From Alloalcanivorax mobilis (GTDB lineage: Bacteria > Pseudomonadota > Gammaproteobacteria > Pseudomonadales > Alcanivoracaceae): a stretch of 52,322 nucleotides of DNA. This document shows, in pieces, positions 17,436 through 25,877 of this stretch. The stretch is from the NCBI RefSeq assembly GCF_002864685.1, contig NZ_NMQZ01000041.1, forward strand, positions 1-52,322. The letters are read 5' to 3'. Under the pieces are notes generated by a model, which saw only the letters and a list, made by a program, of their open reading frames with translations, had not been told where the DNA came from and ran no database searches. The first letter of the stretch is position 1. Each line of letters opens with the position of its first letter. A program made the position numbers and the translations under genes.

Positions 17436-19466
17436 ATGAGCGTAAGACGGTTCCTCGGTGCCAACAGCCGTGAAGCGATGGGCCGTTTGCGCGCGGTGCT
17501 GGGCGACGACGCCCTGATTCTCGCCAATCGTCGCACCGCCCAGGGCGTGGAGATCCTGGCCCTGGCCGAAGGCGAGGCCGGCGACATGGCGCGCTCCGCG
17601 GCGACCGCCGAGCCGGCCCCGGCGGCGGCCGGCGACGAGGCGGCATGGTCGCAGCGGCTGCTGCGGGAAGTGCAGGGGGTGCGCGCTTTGATCGGTGATC
17701 GCGGCGAGGCCGGCGCCGCGCGGCGGCGATTGGCCGCGCGCCTGCGGCACGCCGGCTTCAGCGACGGTTTCGCCGCCGCCTTGCTGGACACCCTGCCGGC
17801 GGAGTGCCGGAATACGGCGGACACCGACGCTTGGCTAAGCCGACAACTGACCGCGCGGCTGGCGGTGGGCAGCGACCCGGAAGCGACGCTACTGGAGCGC
17901 GGCGTGGTCGCCCTGGTTGGCGCCCCCGGCGCCGGCAAACGCCGTGTGGCGTTGGCCCTGGCGGCGCGCCACGCGCAGCGCTGGGGCCAGCGCTCGGTGG
18001 CGATCGTCAGCCAGGACGCGGCGCCGCTGGCGGAGGCGGCGGCCACGCTCGGCGTGGCGCTGTACCCGGCGCAACCGGACCAGCCACTGGACACCTTGAC
18101 CAAGCAGTTGGGCGGGCACGCCCTGGTGCTGATCGACGCGCCGGAACACGACGCCGGCGATCCGCGCCTGGCGACGTTGATGGCCTGGCTGCGCGGCGCC
18201 GGCCCGCGTTTGCGGCCGGTGCTGGTGCTCGACGCCGGCGCCCAGGGCGTGAGCCTGGAGGATCTGATTGAACGTTACCGCCACGCCGCCCGCGACGCCG
18301 GGTTGGCGCTGGACGATGCCATCGCCGGCCGGCGCGATGCGGCGGCGCGGCTGGCGCCGCTGTTGGAAAGCCTGAACCGCGCCGGATTGTGGCTGCACTT
18401 CGCCGCCGCCAGCGTGGAGCAGGGTGGTGGCCTGGATGAGGCCGACGCCGACGCGCTGATCAACACCATCGTGGCGCAGGCGTCGGCCGCGCCGGGGGTG
18501 GGGCTGGATGCCAGCCCACCGGCCGCGCCACCGTTGCTTGCCCAGGGGCGCACGCTGGCGTTGGCGCTGGCCGGGCTGCGCCGCCATGGGCACGGGTTCG
18601 GCGACCTGGAGAGAGCCTGGGGCGACCCCGACGCGGTGACCGCCGATCCGCCGCCGCCGGCCATGCTGGCGTGGCGCGATGTCAGCACGCCGCCGCTGAC
18701 CGGCCTCGACCGGCAAGGCCTGCCGGTGGCGGCCCTAGGGCCGGCTCTGATCGACGGCGTGCGGGCCGGCGGCTGGCCGGGCGCCGCTCATTTATTGCCG
18801 GCGCCGCCGGACGCCGGTTGCTGGCGGGCGTTGCACGAAACCGGCAGCGACTGGCTGGCGACGGCGCGCCCGCAAAGCCAGGTCTGGTATCGCGGTGAAC
18901 GCCATCGTCTGCTGGACCTGGCGGCGTGGGGCGAACCGACCGCGCCGCTGGCGGTGCGGTACCGGGGGCGCGCGGCGCAGTTGCGGCTGTCCATGTTGCC
19001 GGTGGCCGGCGAGCTGCGCGGCGCCGGCCGCACGCCGCTGTGCGGATTGTTCAACGCCTGGTTCGGCGAGCTGCGCGACGCCGACCGGGGGGCGCTGTTG
19101 GGGCGGCGCTACTGGCTGCGCCCCCGCCCCGGCGTTGACCATGGCGGCGATCCCGGGCAGGGCGGCGACGAGAGCGCGGTGTTGGCGCTGCTGAGCGCGC
19201 AGTTGGGCGCCGAAGGGCTGGCGGCGCTGCAACAGCGCGCCGCTCAGCGTCTGGCGGGCGGCCCCCGGGCCTCCCTGGCGCCGGCGCTGGCGCGCCTGGC
19301 CACTCGCCTGGACAGCGAAGACGCCCCCTGGGCGGTGGATCTGCGCGGGCAGCTTCTCGGCCTCGCCGGCGGCCGCCGGCGTTCCGCCACCGGCTTGCTT
19401 GAGGCGTTGTTCACCCTGTTTGAATTCCGCGACGCCCTGGCGGTGCTGCAATGGCCGGCGCCCTGA
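17436..19466 (+). CDS. flhF: FlhF-derived protein with degenerate GTPase motifs and long C-terminal extension
   Basis: A 676-residue protein in the flhF position. Residues 1-50 are clearly FlhF-like (VRRFLGANSREAMGRLRAVL, DDALILANRRTAQGVEIL). The SRP-type GTPase region follows the FlhF layout, but its motifs are broken. The P-loop reads GAPGAGKR (Gly162-Arg169) instead of GxxGxGK[S/T]T, the DTAG motif is LIDAPEHD, and the TKxD segment reads ALDD. Residues from about 345 to 676 form an extension I do not recognise, rich in Ala/Gly/Leu/Arg. FlhF normally sets polar flagellar placement with FlhG; no flhG is present here. GTP-binding function is therefore doubtful. Its context suggests it is still part of the export operon. 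Confidence 0.75.
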   Translation: MSVRRFLGANSREAMGRLRAVLGDDALILANRRTAQGVEILALAEGEAGDMARSAATAEPAPAAAGDEAAWSQRLLREVQGVRALIGDRGEAGAARRRLAARLRHAGFSDGFAAALLDTLPAECRNTADTDAWLSRQLTARLAVGSDPEATLLERGVVALVGAPGAGKRRVALALAARHAQRWGQRSVAIVSQDAAPLAEAAATLGVALYPAQPDQPLDTLTKQLGGHALVLIDAPEHDAGDPRLATLMAWLRGAGPRLRPVLVLDAGAQGVSLEDLIERYRHAARDAGLALDDAIAGRRDAAARLAPLLESLNRAGLWLHFAAASVEQGGGLDEADADALINTIVAQASAAPGVGLDASPPAAPPLLAQGRTLALALAGLRRHGHGFGDLERAWGDPDAVTADPPPPAMLAWRDVSTPPLTGLDRQGLPVAALGPALIDGVRAGGWPGAAHLLPAPPDAGCWRALHETGSDWLATARPQSQVWYRGERHRLLDLAAWGEPTAPLAVRYRGRAAQLRLSMLPVAGELRGAGRTPLCGLFNAWFGELRDADRGALLGRRYWLRPRPGVDHGGDPGQGGDESAVLALLSAQLGAEGLAALQQRAAQRLAGGPRASLAPALARLATRLDSEDAPWAVDLRGQLLGLAGGRRRSATGLLEALFTLFEFRDALAVLQWPAP

Positions 19467-19843
19467 CCCGCTGGGGCATCGCCGCGCTCGGGCTGATGCC
19501 AGTGCTGGCGACGGCGGCGCCGGGCAGTTGGGTCGCCGAGGTGCCGGCGTTGCGCGTGGCGGTGGTCGGCCGGGCGGTGTACAGCGAGGCGGTCACACCG
19601 CCCCCCGGCGCCGGGGTTCCGCACCGCGTCGGTTGGCGATACACCAGCGCCGGCCATCGCCGCCTGGACGCCTGGCTCTGCCAGCGTCAGCACTGTGTGC
19701 CTCTGCAAGGCGAACGCGGCCGGCTTGCCGCCCCGCACGGCTGGCGGGCCGACACGCCACTGCGCTTCCGCTTCCGCCTGCCCCCCGGTGAAACCCGCGC
19801 GGTTCAGGTGAACGGCCTGCGCATCAATTTGGAGTGGCGGTGA
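19451..19843 (+). CDS. flhE: Flagellar protein FlhE
   Basis: A 130-residue exported protein. It has a signal peptide of about 22 residues ending ATAA, then WRYTSAGHRRLDAWLCQRQ with HCVPLQGERG, which parallels E. coli FlhE in the WRY, LC and HCVxLxG positions and in the C-terminal PLRF...V. FlhE is periplasmic and limits proton leakage through the flagellar export channel in Salmonella. The two cysteines could form a disulfide. The gene starts inside the end of flhF (16-bp overlap), matching the enterobacterial flhBAE order with flhF inserted. Confidence 0.8.
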   Translation: MAGALTRWGIAALGLMPVLATAAPGSWVAEVPALRVAVVGRAVYSEAVTPPPGAGVPHRVGWRYTSAGHRRLDAWLCQRQHCVPLQGERGRLAAPHGWRADTPLRFRFRLPPGETRAVQVNGLRINLEWR

Positions 19844-19879
19844 CGGGGAACCGGGAACAGTTCAGGTTCGTGGAGAGCG

Positions 19880-19965
19880 GCTTCAAGCCGCAAGCGACAA
19901 GCCCCAAGCTAAAGAAGCGGCTCTGTATCAGGGCTCCTTGTAGCTTGAAGCTTGTGGCTTGAAGC
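19880..19965. repeat. Heptamer element B3: inverted GCTTCAA-type arrays
   Basis: GCTTCAA, GCCGCAA, GCGACAA, GCCCCAA (19880-19907) are followed by a core with AAGCGGCTCTGTATCAGGG. Inverted units TTGTAGC, TTGAAGC, TTGTGGC, TTGAAGC run from 19938 to 19965. The flank to about 20015 (reverse complement beginning GGAACAAGGAG and ending at the array) is closely similar to the left flank of B4, so the repeated unit is larger than the arrays. This fills most of the flhE-fliA spacer. Confidence 0.87.
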
Positions 19966-20145
19966 CGCTCTCCAGGCAGCACGGCGTCGCCAATGGCATG
20001 GCCTCTCCTTGTTCCGGCCGTTCCGCCTATCCGCCAAAAAGCCGACAACATTGCTCGCTATTCGCGGCTTCCGTTTGCCGGCGGGATTGAATAATGGAGG
20101 GTGTCGCATCTTGATCGTCCGTTGGGGCGCTATCGGGGAACGGGG

Positions 20146-20853
20146 ATGTATACGGCTCAGGGTAAAATCGATCACACCATGCTGCTGGAGCAGCACCTGC
20201 CGGCGGTGCGCCGGCAGGCCCTGGCGTTGCAGGTCAAGCTGCCGGCGGGCATCGATCTGGACGATCTGATCCAGGCCGGCATGGTGGGCCTGCTGGATGC
20301 CCTGAAACGCTTTGATCCCCAGGCCGGCGCCAGCTTTTCCACCTTCGCCAGCCAGCGTATCCGCGGCGCCATGATCGATGAGCTGCGCACCCGCGACTGG
20401 CTGCCGCGCAGTGTGCGCCGCAACGCGCGGGCGCTGGATCAATGCGTGCACCGGCTCGAACAGCGCCACGGCCGGCCGGCCGAAGAACGGGAAATCGCCG
20501 CCGAGATGGGCATGTCGATGCAGGAGTACCATCAGCTTCTGAACGACACCAACAACGGCCACCTGCTGCCCTTCGAGGAAATGGTCGCCGAACGGGGCGA
20601 GCCGGAAGCCTCGGAACAGGGCGCGCCACTCTCCCCTTTCGCGGCCCTGGTCAGCGGCCAGCAACGCGAGCGGCTGATGGACGCCATCGAAGCGCTGCCG
20701 GAACGGGAAAAGCTGCTGGTGGCGCTGTATTACCAGGAGGAACTCAACCTCAAGGAGATCGGCGCGGTGCTCGGTGTCACCGAGTCGCGGGTGTGTCAGT
20801 TGCACAGCCAGGCGGTGGCGCGGCTGCGGGCGAGGTTGGCGGGGGACGTCTGA
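20146..20853 (+). CDS. fliA: Flagellar sigma factor FliA (sigma-28)
   Basis: A 235-residue sigma-28 from the ATG at 20146; a GTG at 20101 is in frame but adds an atypical N-terminus. Region 2 is IDLDDLIQAGMVGLLDALKR with RIRGAMIDELRTRDWLPRS. Region 3 is REIAAEMGMSMQEY. Region 4 is YYQEELNLKEIGAVLGVTES with RVCQLHSQA. It directs class III flagellar promoters, and matches to its consensus are present before motA, cheB and the GGDEF-EAL gene in this window. Activity is normally held by FlgM, which is not encoded here. Only a weak sigma-28-like site lies upstream. Confidence 0.96.
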   Translation: MYTAQGKIDHTMLLEQHLPAVRRQALALQVKLPAGIDLDDLIQAGMVGLLDALKRFDPQAGASFSTFASQRIRGAMIDELRTRDWLPRSVRRNARALDQCVHRLEQRHGRPAEEREIAAEMGMSMQEYHQLLNDTNNGHLLPFEEMVAERGEPEASEQGAPLSPFAALVSGQQRERLMDAIEALPEREKLLVALYYQEELNLKEIGAVLGVTESRVCQLHSQAVARLRARLAGDV

Positions 20854-20858
20854 GGTCG

Positions 20859-21014
20859 GACGCCAGACGCCAGACGCCGGACGCCGGACGCCGGACGCTA
20901 AACCCGGTGCTGGCAGCAATGGCGTGTTTACTGAACGGCAGGAAACACACCGTCACTTTCCGATTACGGGTTTAGCGTCCGGCGTCCGGCGTCCGGCGTC
21001 CAGCGTCCAGCGCC
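20859..21014. repeat. Heptamer element A2: inverted GACGCCG arrays around the A core
   Basis: Six GACGCC[A/G]/GACGCTA units (20859-20900) lead to AACCCGG and a core with GGCGTGTTT...AAACACACC. Then come GGGTT and inverted units TAGCGTC, CGGCGTC (x3), CAGCGTC, CAGCGCC (20973-21014). The core matches A1 (2291-2474) in the same orientation. The array begins 5 bp after the fliA stop, so the two A elements bracket the block from motA to fliA. Confidence 0.9.
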
Positions 21015-21075
21015 CCCCGCTTGCCGCCCGGCGCTGGCGGCGCCACAATGCCCGCCGAATTCCAGCGAGAGCCCT

Positions 21076-22656
21076 ATGAACGCCATCGACGAGATCCGCA
21101 AGCGGCGTACCTTCGCCATTATCTCCCACCCGGACGCCGGTAAGACCACGATTACCGAGAAGTTGCTGTTGTACGGCAATCAGATCCGTATGGCGGGCAC
21201 GGTGAAGGGCAAGAAGTCCGGGCTGCACGCCACCTCCGACTGGATGGAAATGGAGAAAGAGCGGGGTATTTCGGTGACCACCTCGGTGATGCAGTTTCCG
21301 TATCACGGGGCGATGGTCAATCTGCTTGATACCCCCGGCCACGCCGACTTCTCCGAGGACACCTACCGCACGCTGACGGCGGTGGATTCGGCGCTGATGG
21401 TGATCGATGCCGCCAAGGGCGTGGAGGAGCGCACCGTCAAGCTGATGGAGGTGTGCCGGCTGCGCGACACGCCGATCCTGACCTTTATCAATAAGCTGGA
21501 CCGCGACGTGCGCGACCCCATCGAGGTGCTCGATGAGATCGAGGACGTGCTCAAGATCGAGTGCGCGCCGGTGACCTGGCCGATTGGCATGGGCAAGAGT
21601 TTCAAGGGCGTTTACAACCTGCTGCGCGACACCACGGTGCTGTACAAGACCGGCCAGGGTCACGCCATCCAGGAAGTGCGCGAGATCAAAGGGCTGAATA
21701 ATCCCGAGCTGGACGACGCGGTGGGCGCCGATTACGCCCAGGAGCTGCGCGACATGCTGGAGCTGGTGCAGGGCGCCAGCCACGAATTCAACCTGGAACG
21801 GTTTCTGGCCGGCAAGCTGACCCCAGTGTTCTTCGGCACCGCCCTGGGCAACTTCGGCGTCGATCACATGCTCGATGGCCTGGTGGAATGGGCGCCGCCC
21901 CCGCAACCCCGCGACGGCGGCGAGCGCAGCGTCGAGGCCACCGAAGAGAAAATGACCGGGTTCGTGTTCAAGATCCAGGCCAACATGGACCCGCGCCACC
22001 GCGACCGCATCGCCTTTATGCGCATCTGTTCCGGTAAATACCAGAAGGGCATCAAGCTCAAGCAGTGCCGCACCGGCAAGGACCTGCGGCTGGCCGATGC
22101 GCTGACGTTTCTGGCCGGCGAGCGTGACAACGTGGAAGAGGCGTTCGCCGGCGACATCATCGGCCTGCACAACCACGGCACCATTCAAATCGGCGATACC
22201 TTCACCGAAGGCGAAATGCTGCAGTTCACCGGCATTCCCCACTTCGCCCCGGAATTGTTCCAACGGGTGGTGCTCAATGACCCGTTGAAGAGCAAGCAGC
22301 TCCACAAAGGCCTCAAACAACTGGCCGAGGAGGGCGCCACCCAGGTGTTTTTCCCACTGCGCAATAACGACGTGATTCTGGGCGCCGTGGGGACCTTGCA
22401 GTTCGACGTGGTGGCGGCGCGGTTGAAGGGCGAATACGGCGTGGAATGCCGTTACGAAATGGTCAGCGTCAGCACCGCGCGCTGGGTGGAGGCCGCCACC
22501 GAACGCGAGCTGGTGGCGTTCGAACGCAAAGCCTACGACAACCTGGCCCGCGACGGCGCCGGCCACCTCACCTATCTGGCGCCGACCCGCGTCAACCTGC
22601 AGCTGGCCCAGGAGCGCTCGCCGGAGATTCTGTTCCGCGAGACGCGGGAGATTTGA
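21076..22656 (+). CDS. prfC: Peptide chain release factor 3
   Basis: A 526-residue class II release factor, the typical length. GTPase motifs are [15 protein letters not shown] (G1), ISVTTSVM (G2), [16 protein letters not shown] (G3) and NKLDRD (G4). Domains II and III follow, with [20 protein letters not shown] and [22 protein letters not shown]3 removes RF1/RF2 from the ribosome after peptide release, using GTP. It stands alone between the A2 element and a repeat-rich spacer, with no operon partner. Confidence 0.97.
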   Translation: MNAIDEIRKRRTFAIISHPDAGKTTITEKLLLYGNQIRMAGTVKGKKSGLHATSDWMEMEKERGISVTTSVMQFPYHGAMVNLLDTPGHADFSEDTYRTLTAVDSALMVIDAAKGVEERTVKLMEVCRLRDTPILTFINKLDRDVRDPIEVLDEIEDVLKIECAPVTWPIGMGKSFKGVYNLLRDTTVLYKTGQGHAIQEVREIKGLNNPELDDAVGADYAQELRDMLELVQGASHEFNLERFLAGKLTPVFFGTALGNFGVDHMLDGLVEWAPPPQPRDGGERSVEATEEKMTGFVFKIQANMDPRHRDRIAFMRICSGKYQKGIKLKQCRTGKDLRLADALTFLAGERDNVEEAFAGDIIGLHNHGTIQIGDTFTEGEMLQFTGIPHFAPELFQRVVLNDPLKSKQLHKGLKQLAEEGATQVFFPLRNNDVILGAVGTLQFDVVAARLKGEYGVECRYEMVSVSTARWVEAATERELVAFERKAYDNLARDGAGHLTYLAPTRVNLQLAQERSPEILFRETREI

Positions 22657-22810
22657 GGGGGGAACCGGTAGTAAGGGGCAGAGGTCGTGCCGTGGTCGAG
22701 GCCGTGCTCCGTGGAGAACGGCTACAAGCTACAAAGGGCGCCAGATACAGCGCGGCCTAGGCGGGGCGCAAAATAGGTTTGCGAATCCGCAGGCGTGCCG
22801 ACAACGCCGC

Positions 22811-22895
22811 GTGGGAGCGGTCCTTGACCGCGAATGAGCGTTGCCAGGCAGTTCTGGCCTTCGGGCTCGGTTCGCGGTCGGGGACCGCTCCCACA
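22811..22895. repeat. REP-like inverted pair, family F (copy 1)
   Basis: GTGGGAGCGGTCCTTGACCG begins at 22811 and its inverted partner CGGTCGGGGACCGCTCCCAC ends near 22894. The pair is separated by ~36 bp. The unit strongly resembles the REP sequences of Pseudomonas (GTGGGAGCGG...CGCGAA). Copies occur at 41386-41471, 41546-41570 and 52291-52315. Confidence 0.85.
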
Positions 22896-22964
22896 GCGGC
22901 GCTGTAGCGGGTTCGGAACAAGGAGCGACCGTGCCATCGGCGAGGCCGTGCTCCGTGGAGAACG

Positions 22965-23043
22965 GCTTCAAGCTGCAAGCTGCAAGGGGCCGCTGATACA
23001 GAGCGGCTTCTTTGCCTGAGGCTTGTGGCTTGCAGCTTGAAGC
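22965..23043. repeat. Heptamer element B4
   Basis: GCTTCAA, GCTGCAA, GCTGCAA (22965-22985) are followed by a core in the opposite orientation to B1 and B3 (CTGATACAGAGCGGCTTC). Inverted units CTGAGGC, TTGTGGC, TTGCAGC, TTGAAGC run from 23016 to 23043. A partial copy with two GCTACAA units and GATACAGCGCGGCC lies at 22721-22755. Both have the same outer flank ending GTGGAGAACGGCT. Confidence 0.85.
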
Positions 23044-23337
23044 CCGTCCCCGCAACCGGTCCGCATCGCCGACGGTGCCGGGCCTGTGTTAGACTTCCGC
23101 GCCTTTCCCGTTCCGATGGAATCGATCCTCATGCATCTGGCGTTCAGTCCGCCCTAGTCAACCTTCCTTATAGCGCCACGCTGTGCGTGCCTGGCTGTGT
23201 GCCCGGGCGCGGAGCAGGGGCGTGTCGTTTTGTGGCCGTCACGGCTACCTCCCTTTAAATATTCGTGTGTTGTCCTGCTGGCCTGGCGGCGTGGTCGCTG
23301 GCGGTGGGTGTGTCGTTGTTGAAACAAGGATTCGATC

Positions 23338-24813
23338 TTGCTCAGTCTCAAACAGACCTGGTTTTCCAATGTGCGTGGCGATGTGCTGGCCGGTATCGTG
23401 GTGGCGCTGGCGCTGATTCCGGAAGCCATCGCCTTTTCCATCATTGCCGGCGTGGACCCGAAAGTCGGGTTGTACGCCTCATTCTGTATCGCCGTGGTCA
23501 GCGCCTTCGCCGGTGGCCGGCCGGGGATGATTTCCGCCGCCACCGGCGCCATGGCGCTGTTGATGGTGACGCTGGTGAAGGAACACGGCCTGCAGTATCT
23601 GATGGCGGCCACCATCCTGACCGGCGCGATTCAGATCGTGTTCGGTATTTTTAAACTCGGCGGGCTGATGCGCTTTGTGTCGCGTTCGGTGGTCACCGGC
23701 TTCGTCAATGCCCTGGCGATTCTGATTTTCATGGCGCAGTTGCCGGAACTGATTGGCGTCACCTGGCACGTTTACGCGATGACCGCCGCCGGCCTGGGGA
23801 TTATCTATCTGTTCCCGCTGCTGACCCGGGCGGTGCCGTCGCCGTTGGTGTGCATCGTGGTGCTGACCGGCGTGGCCATGTATCTGGGGTTGGATATCCG
23901 CACCGTGGGCGACATGGGCGAGCTGCCGGACAGCCTGCCGGTGTTCCTGTTTCCCGATGTGCCGTGGTCCCTGGAGACGCTGGCGATCATCTTCCCGATC
24001 TCTCTGACCATGGCGGTGGTGGGGCTGCTGGAGTCGATGATGACCGCCACCATCGTCGATGACATCACCGACACCGACAGCAATAAGAACCGCGAATGCC
24101 GGGGCCAGGGCATGGCCAATATCGCTTCCGGGTTTCTGGGCGGCATGGCCGGTTGCGCGATGATCGGGCAGTCGGTGATCAATATGAAGTCTGGTGGTCG
24201 CACGCGGCTGTCCACCCTGATCGCCGGCGTGGTGTTGCTGATTCTGGTGGTGTTCCTGGACCAGTGGGTGTCGAGGATTCCGATGGCGGCACTGGTGGCG
24301 GTGATGATCATGGTGTCCATCGGTACGTTCAGTTGGGAGTCGATCATTAATCTGCGTGCCCACCCGGCCAGCAGCAGCGTGGTGATGGTGGTGACGGTGC
24401 TGGTCACCGTGTTCACCCACAATCTGGCCATGGGCGTGGGCATTGGCGTGCTGCTGAGCACGCTGTTCTATGCCAATAAGGTGGGCCGCATGTTTTATGT
24501 GGCCAGCGAAGAGGGCGACCGCGGCCAGCGGGTGTATAAGGTAGTGGGGCAGGTGTTCTTTACCTCCGCGGACCGGTTCGTGGCGTCGTTCGATTTCAAG
24601 GAGGCCGCGCCCCGCATCACCATTGATCTGCACCGCGCCCACTTCTGGGACATCACCGCGATTGGCGCGCTGGACAAGGTGATCATCAAATTCCGCCGTG
24701 AAGGTACCGAGGTCGAGGTGGTCGGCCTGAACGAAGCGAGCGCCACCCTGGTGGACAAGTACGCCGTGCACGACAAGCCCGAAGCGGTGGAAAAACTGAT
24801 GGGCGGCCACTGA
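23338..24813 (+). CDS. SulP-family anion transporter with STAS domain
   Basis: A 491-residue SulP permease. About 11-14 membrane segments lie between residues 13 and 380, with [20 protein letters not shown] at the N-terminus and the [20 protein letters not shown] helix pattern seen in bicarbonate/sulfate-type members. The C-terminal STAS domain (about 400-490) has [19 protein letters not shown]. Members carry sulfate, bicarbonate or dicarboxylates with sodium or protons; the substrate cannot be fixed from sequence. The start is TTG at 23338 after AAGGA. A universal stress protein gene follows after 14 bp, so the two are co-transcribed. Confidence 0.9.
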   Translation: MLSLKQTWFSNVRGDVLAGIVVALALIPEAIAFSIIAGVDPKVGLYASFCIAVVSAFAGGRPGMISAATGAMALLMVTLVKEHGLQYLMAATILTGAIQIVFGIFKLGGLMRFVSRSVVTGFVNALAILIFMAQLPELIGVTWHVYAMTAAGLGIIYLFPLLTRAVPSPLVCIVVLTGVAMYLGLDIRTVGDMGELPDSLPVFLFPDVPWSLETLAIIFPISLTMAVVGLLESMMTATIVDDITDTDSNKNRECRGQGMANIASGFLGGMAGCAMIGQSVINMKSGGRTRLSTLIAGVVLLILVVFLDQWVSRIPMAALVAVMIMVSIGTFSWESIINLRAHPASSSVVMVVTVLVTVFTHNLAMGVGIGVLLSTLFYANKVGRMFYVASEEGDRGQRVYKVVGQVFFTSADRFVASFDFKEAAPRITIDLHRAHFWDITAIGALDKVIIKFRREGTEVEVVGLNEASATLVDKYAVHDKPEAVEKLMGGH

Positions 24814-24827
24814 TAAGGAGAACAACC

Positions 24828-25670
24828 ATGAGTCAGGTGATTGCCTGCATCGACGGCTCCGCCGCCGCGGATTCTGTCTGCGAGTACGCGGCCTGGGCGG
24901 CCTCCGCGCTGAAGGCGCCGCTGATGCTGTTGCACGTGCTCGATGACGACCTGTACCCGACCACGCCGAACCTGGTCGGCAATCTGGGGCTGGGCAGCCG
25001 CGAGCATCTGCTCAGCGAGTTGGCCGAACTGGATGCGCGCCGCAACCGCCTGGCCCTGGAGCAGGGGCAGGCGACTCTGGAGGCGGCGCGCGCTCGCCTG
25101 AGTGCCGCCGGCACGCCGCCGCCACGGCTGCGCCAGCGCCACGGCAACCTGCTTGAGGCGGTTAAGGAACTGGAACAGGACACCCGCCTGCTGGTGATTG
25201 GCAAGCAGGGTGCAAGCCATCCGGGCCCGCAGCGGATTGGCGATAACGTGGAGCGGGTGATCCGCGCCGCTGCCTGCCCGGTACTGGTGGGGATGGGTGA
25301 ATTCCGGGCGCCGGCCAGCGTGATGGTGGCGTTCGACAACGCTCCGACGACCCGCAAAGGGCTTGGCATGATTGCCGAAAGCCCGTTGTTCCGGGGCGTG
25401 CCTTGTCATCTGGTGACGGTCAATGGCGCCGCCGGGGAGGCGGATCTGGCCTCGGCGGTGGCGTTTCTCGAAGCCGGCGGTCATCAGGTTACCGCCGCCT
25501 CCCTAGAGGGCGACGTGGAAGCGGCGCTGCACCGGTATCAGCAAGATCACGCCATCGACATGATGGTGATGGGCGCCTATGGCCACTCGCGGCTGCGCGA
25601 GTTTTTGATCGGCAGCACCACGGAACGCATGCTGCGCCACGCCCGGGTGGCCCATCTGGTGCTGCGTTAA
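24828..25670 (+). CDS. Tandem-domain universal stress protein
   Basis: A 280-residue protein with two UspA domains. The first (about 1-150) has a partial nucleotide loop (GKQGASHPGPQRIGDNVERV). The second (about 155-280) has the full ATP-binding pattern GAYGHSRLREFLIGSTTERM, fitting G-x2-G-x9-G-S/T. Usp proteins bind ATP and modulate stress survival. Placed 14 bp after the SulP gene behind AAGGAG, it may regulate the transporter, a pairing that recurs in proteobacteria. Confidence 0.9.
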   Translation: MSQVIACIDGSAAADSVCEYAAWAASALKAPLMLLHVLDDDLYPTTPNLVGNLGLGSREHLLSELAELDARRNRLALEQGQATLEAARARLSAAGTPPPRLRQRHGNLLEAVKELEQDTRLLVIGKQGASHPGPQRIGDNVERVIRAAACPVLVGMGEFRAPASVMVAFDNAPTTRKGLGMIAESPLFRGVPCHLVTVNGAAGEADLASAVAFLEAGGHQVTAASLEGDVEAALHRYQQDHAIDMMVMGAYGHSRLREFLIGSTTERMLRHARVAHLVLR

Positions 25671-25877
25671 GGCCTGTCCGGGGGCGCGAACTGTGCGGGC
25701 TAAGGCGCGAAATCCAGGGTATATTCATGTGCTGAATACCGGTTATCACCCATATTGATTGTTTTTATGAAATGGCCGCACCTAGAATGCGCGCCATCGG
25801 TAGTTGGATGCGGGCCGGGCCGGATGTCCGGGTTCGCAGACAGCTTCGGTGTCCAATTCATACCGAAAGGAATGACC

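Larger units (their letters stand above)
22657..23337. other. 680-bp repeat-rich spacer between prfC and sulP
   Basis: No credible gene is seen. The spacer is a mosaic. It contains a partial B element (22721-22734), a REP pair (22811-22895), a complete B4 element (22965-23043) and then about 290 bp of unique sequence leading to sulP. A segment around 22697-22723 (CGAGGCCGTGCTCCGTGGAG plus the following 7 bp) is repeated exactly at 22941-22967. The unique part holds an AT-rich patch (CTTTAAATATTCG near 23254) but no clear promoter that I can defend. Confidence 0.7.

Noticed and set aside
14968-17646. 892-codon open frame on the minus strand opposite flhB-flhA-flhF
   Set aside because: It lies fully opposite convincing genes and its product is His/Gln/Arg-rich, as expected from antisense translation of high-GC codons. 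No domain is visible. The same applies to long minus-strand frames at 3399-5255, 5256-6353, 6792-8435, 23479-24825 and 25881-27404.
17436-19466. Frameshift as the reason for the odd FlhF
   Set aside because: The frame is continuous for 676 codons with consistent high-GC third positions, and the broken motifs are separate substitutions, not a shifted segment.
20022-20048. Sigma-28 promoter before fliA
   Set aside because: GCCGACAA is a fair -10 but the sequence 15 bp upstream is TCCG, not TAAA-like. Too weak to call.
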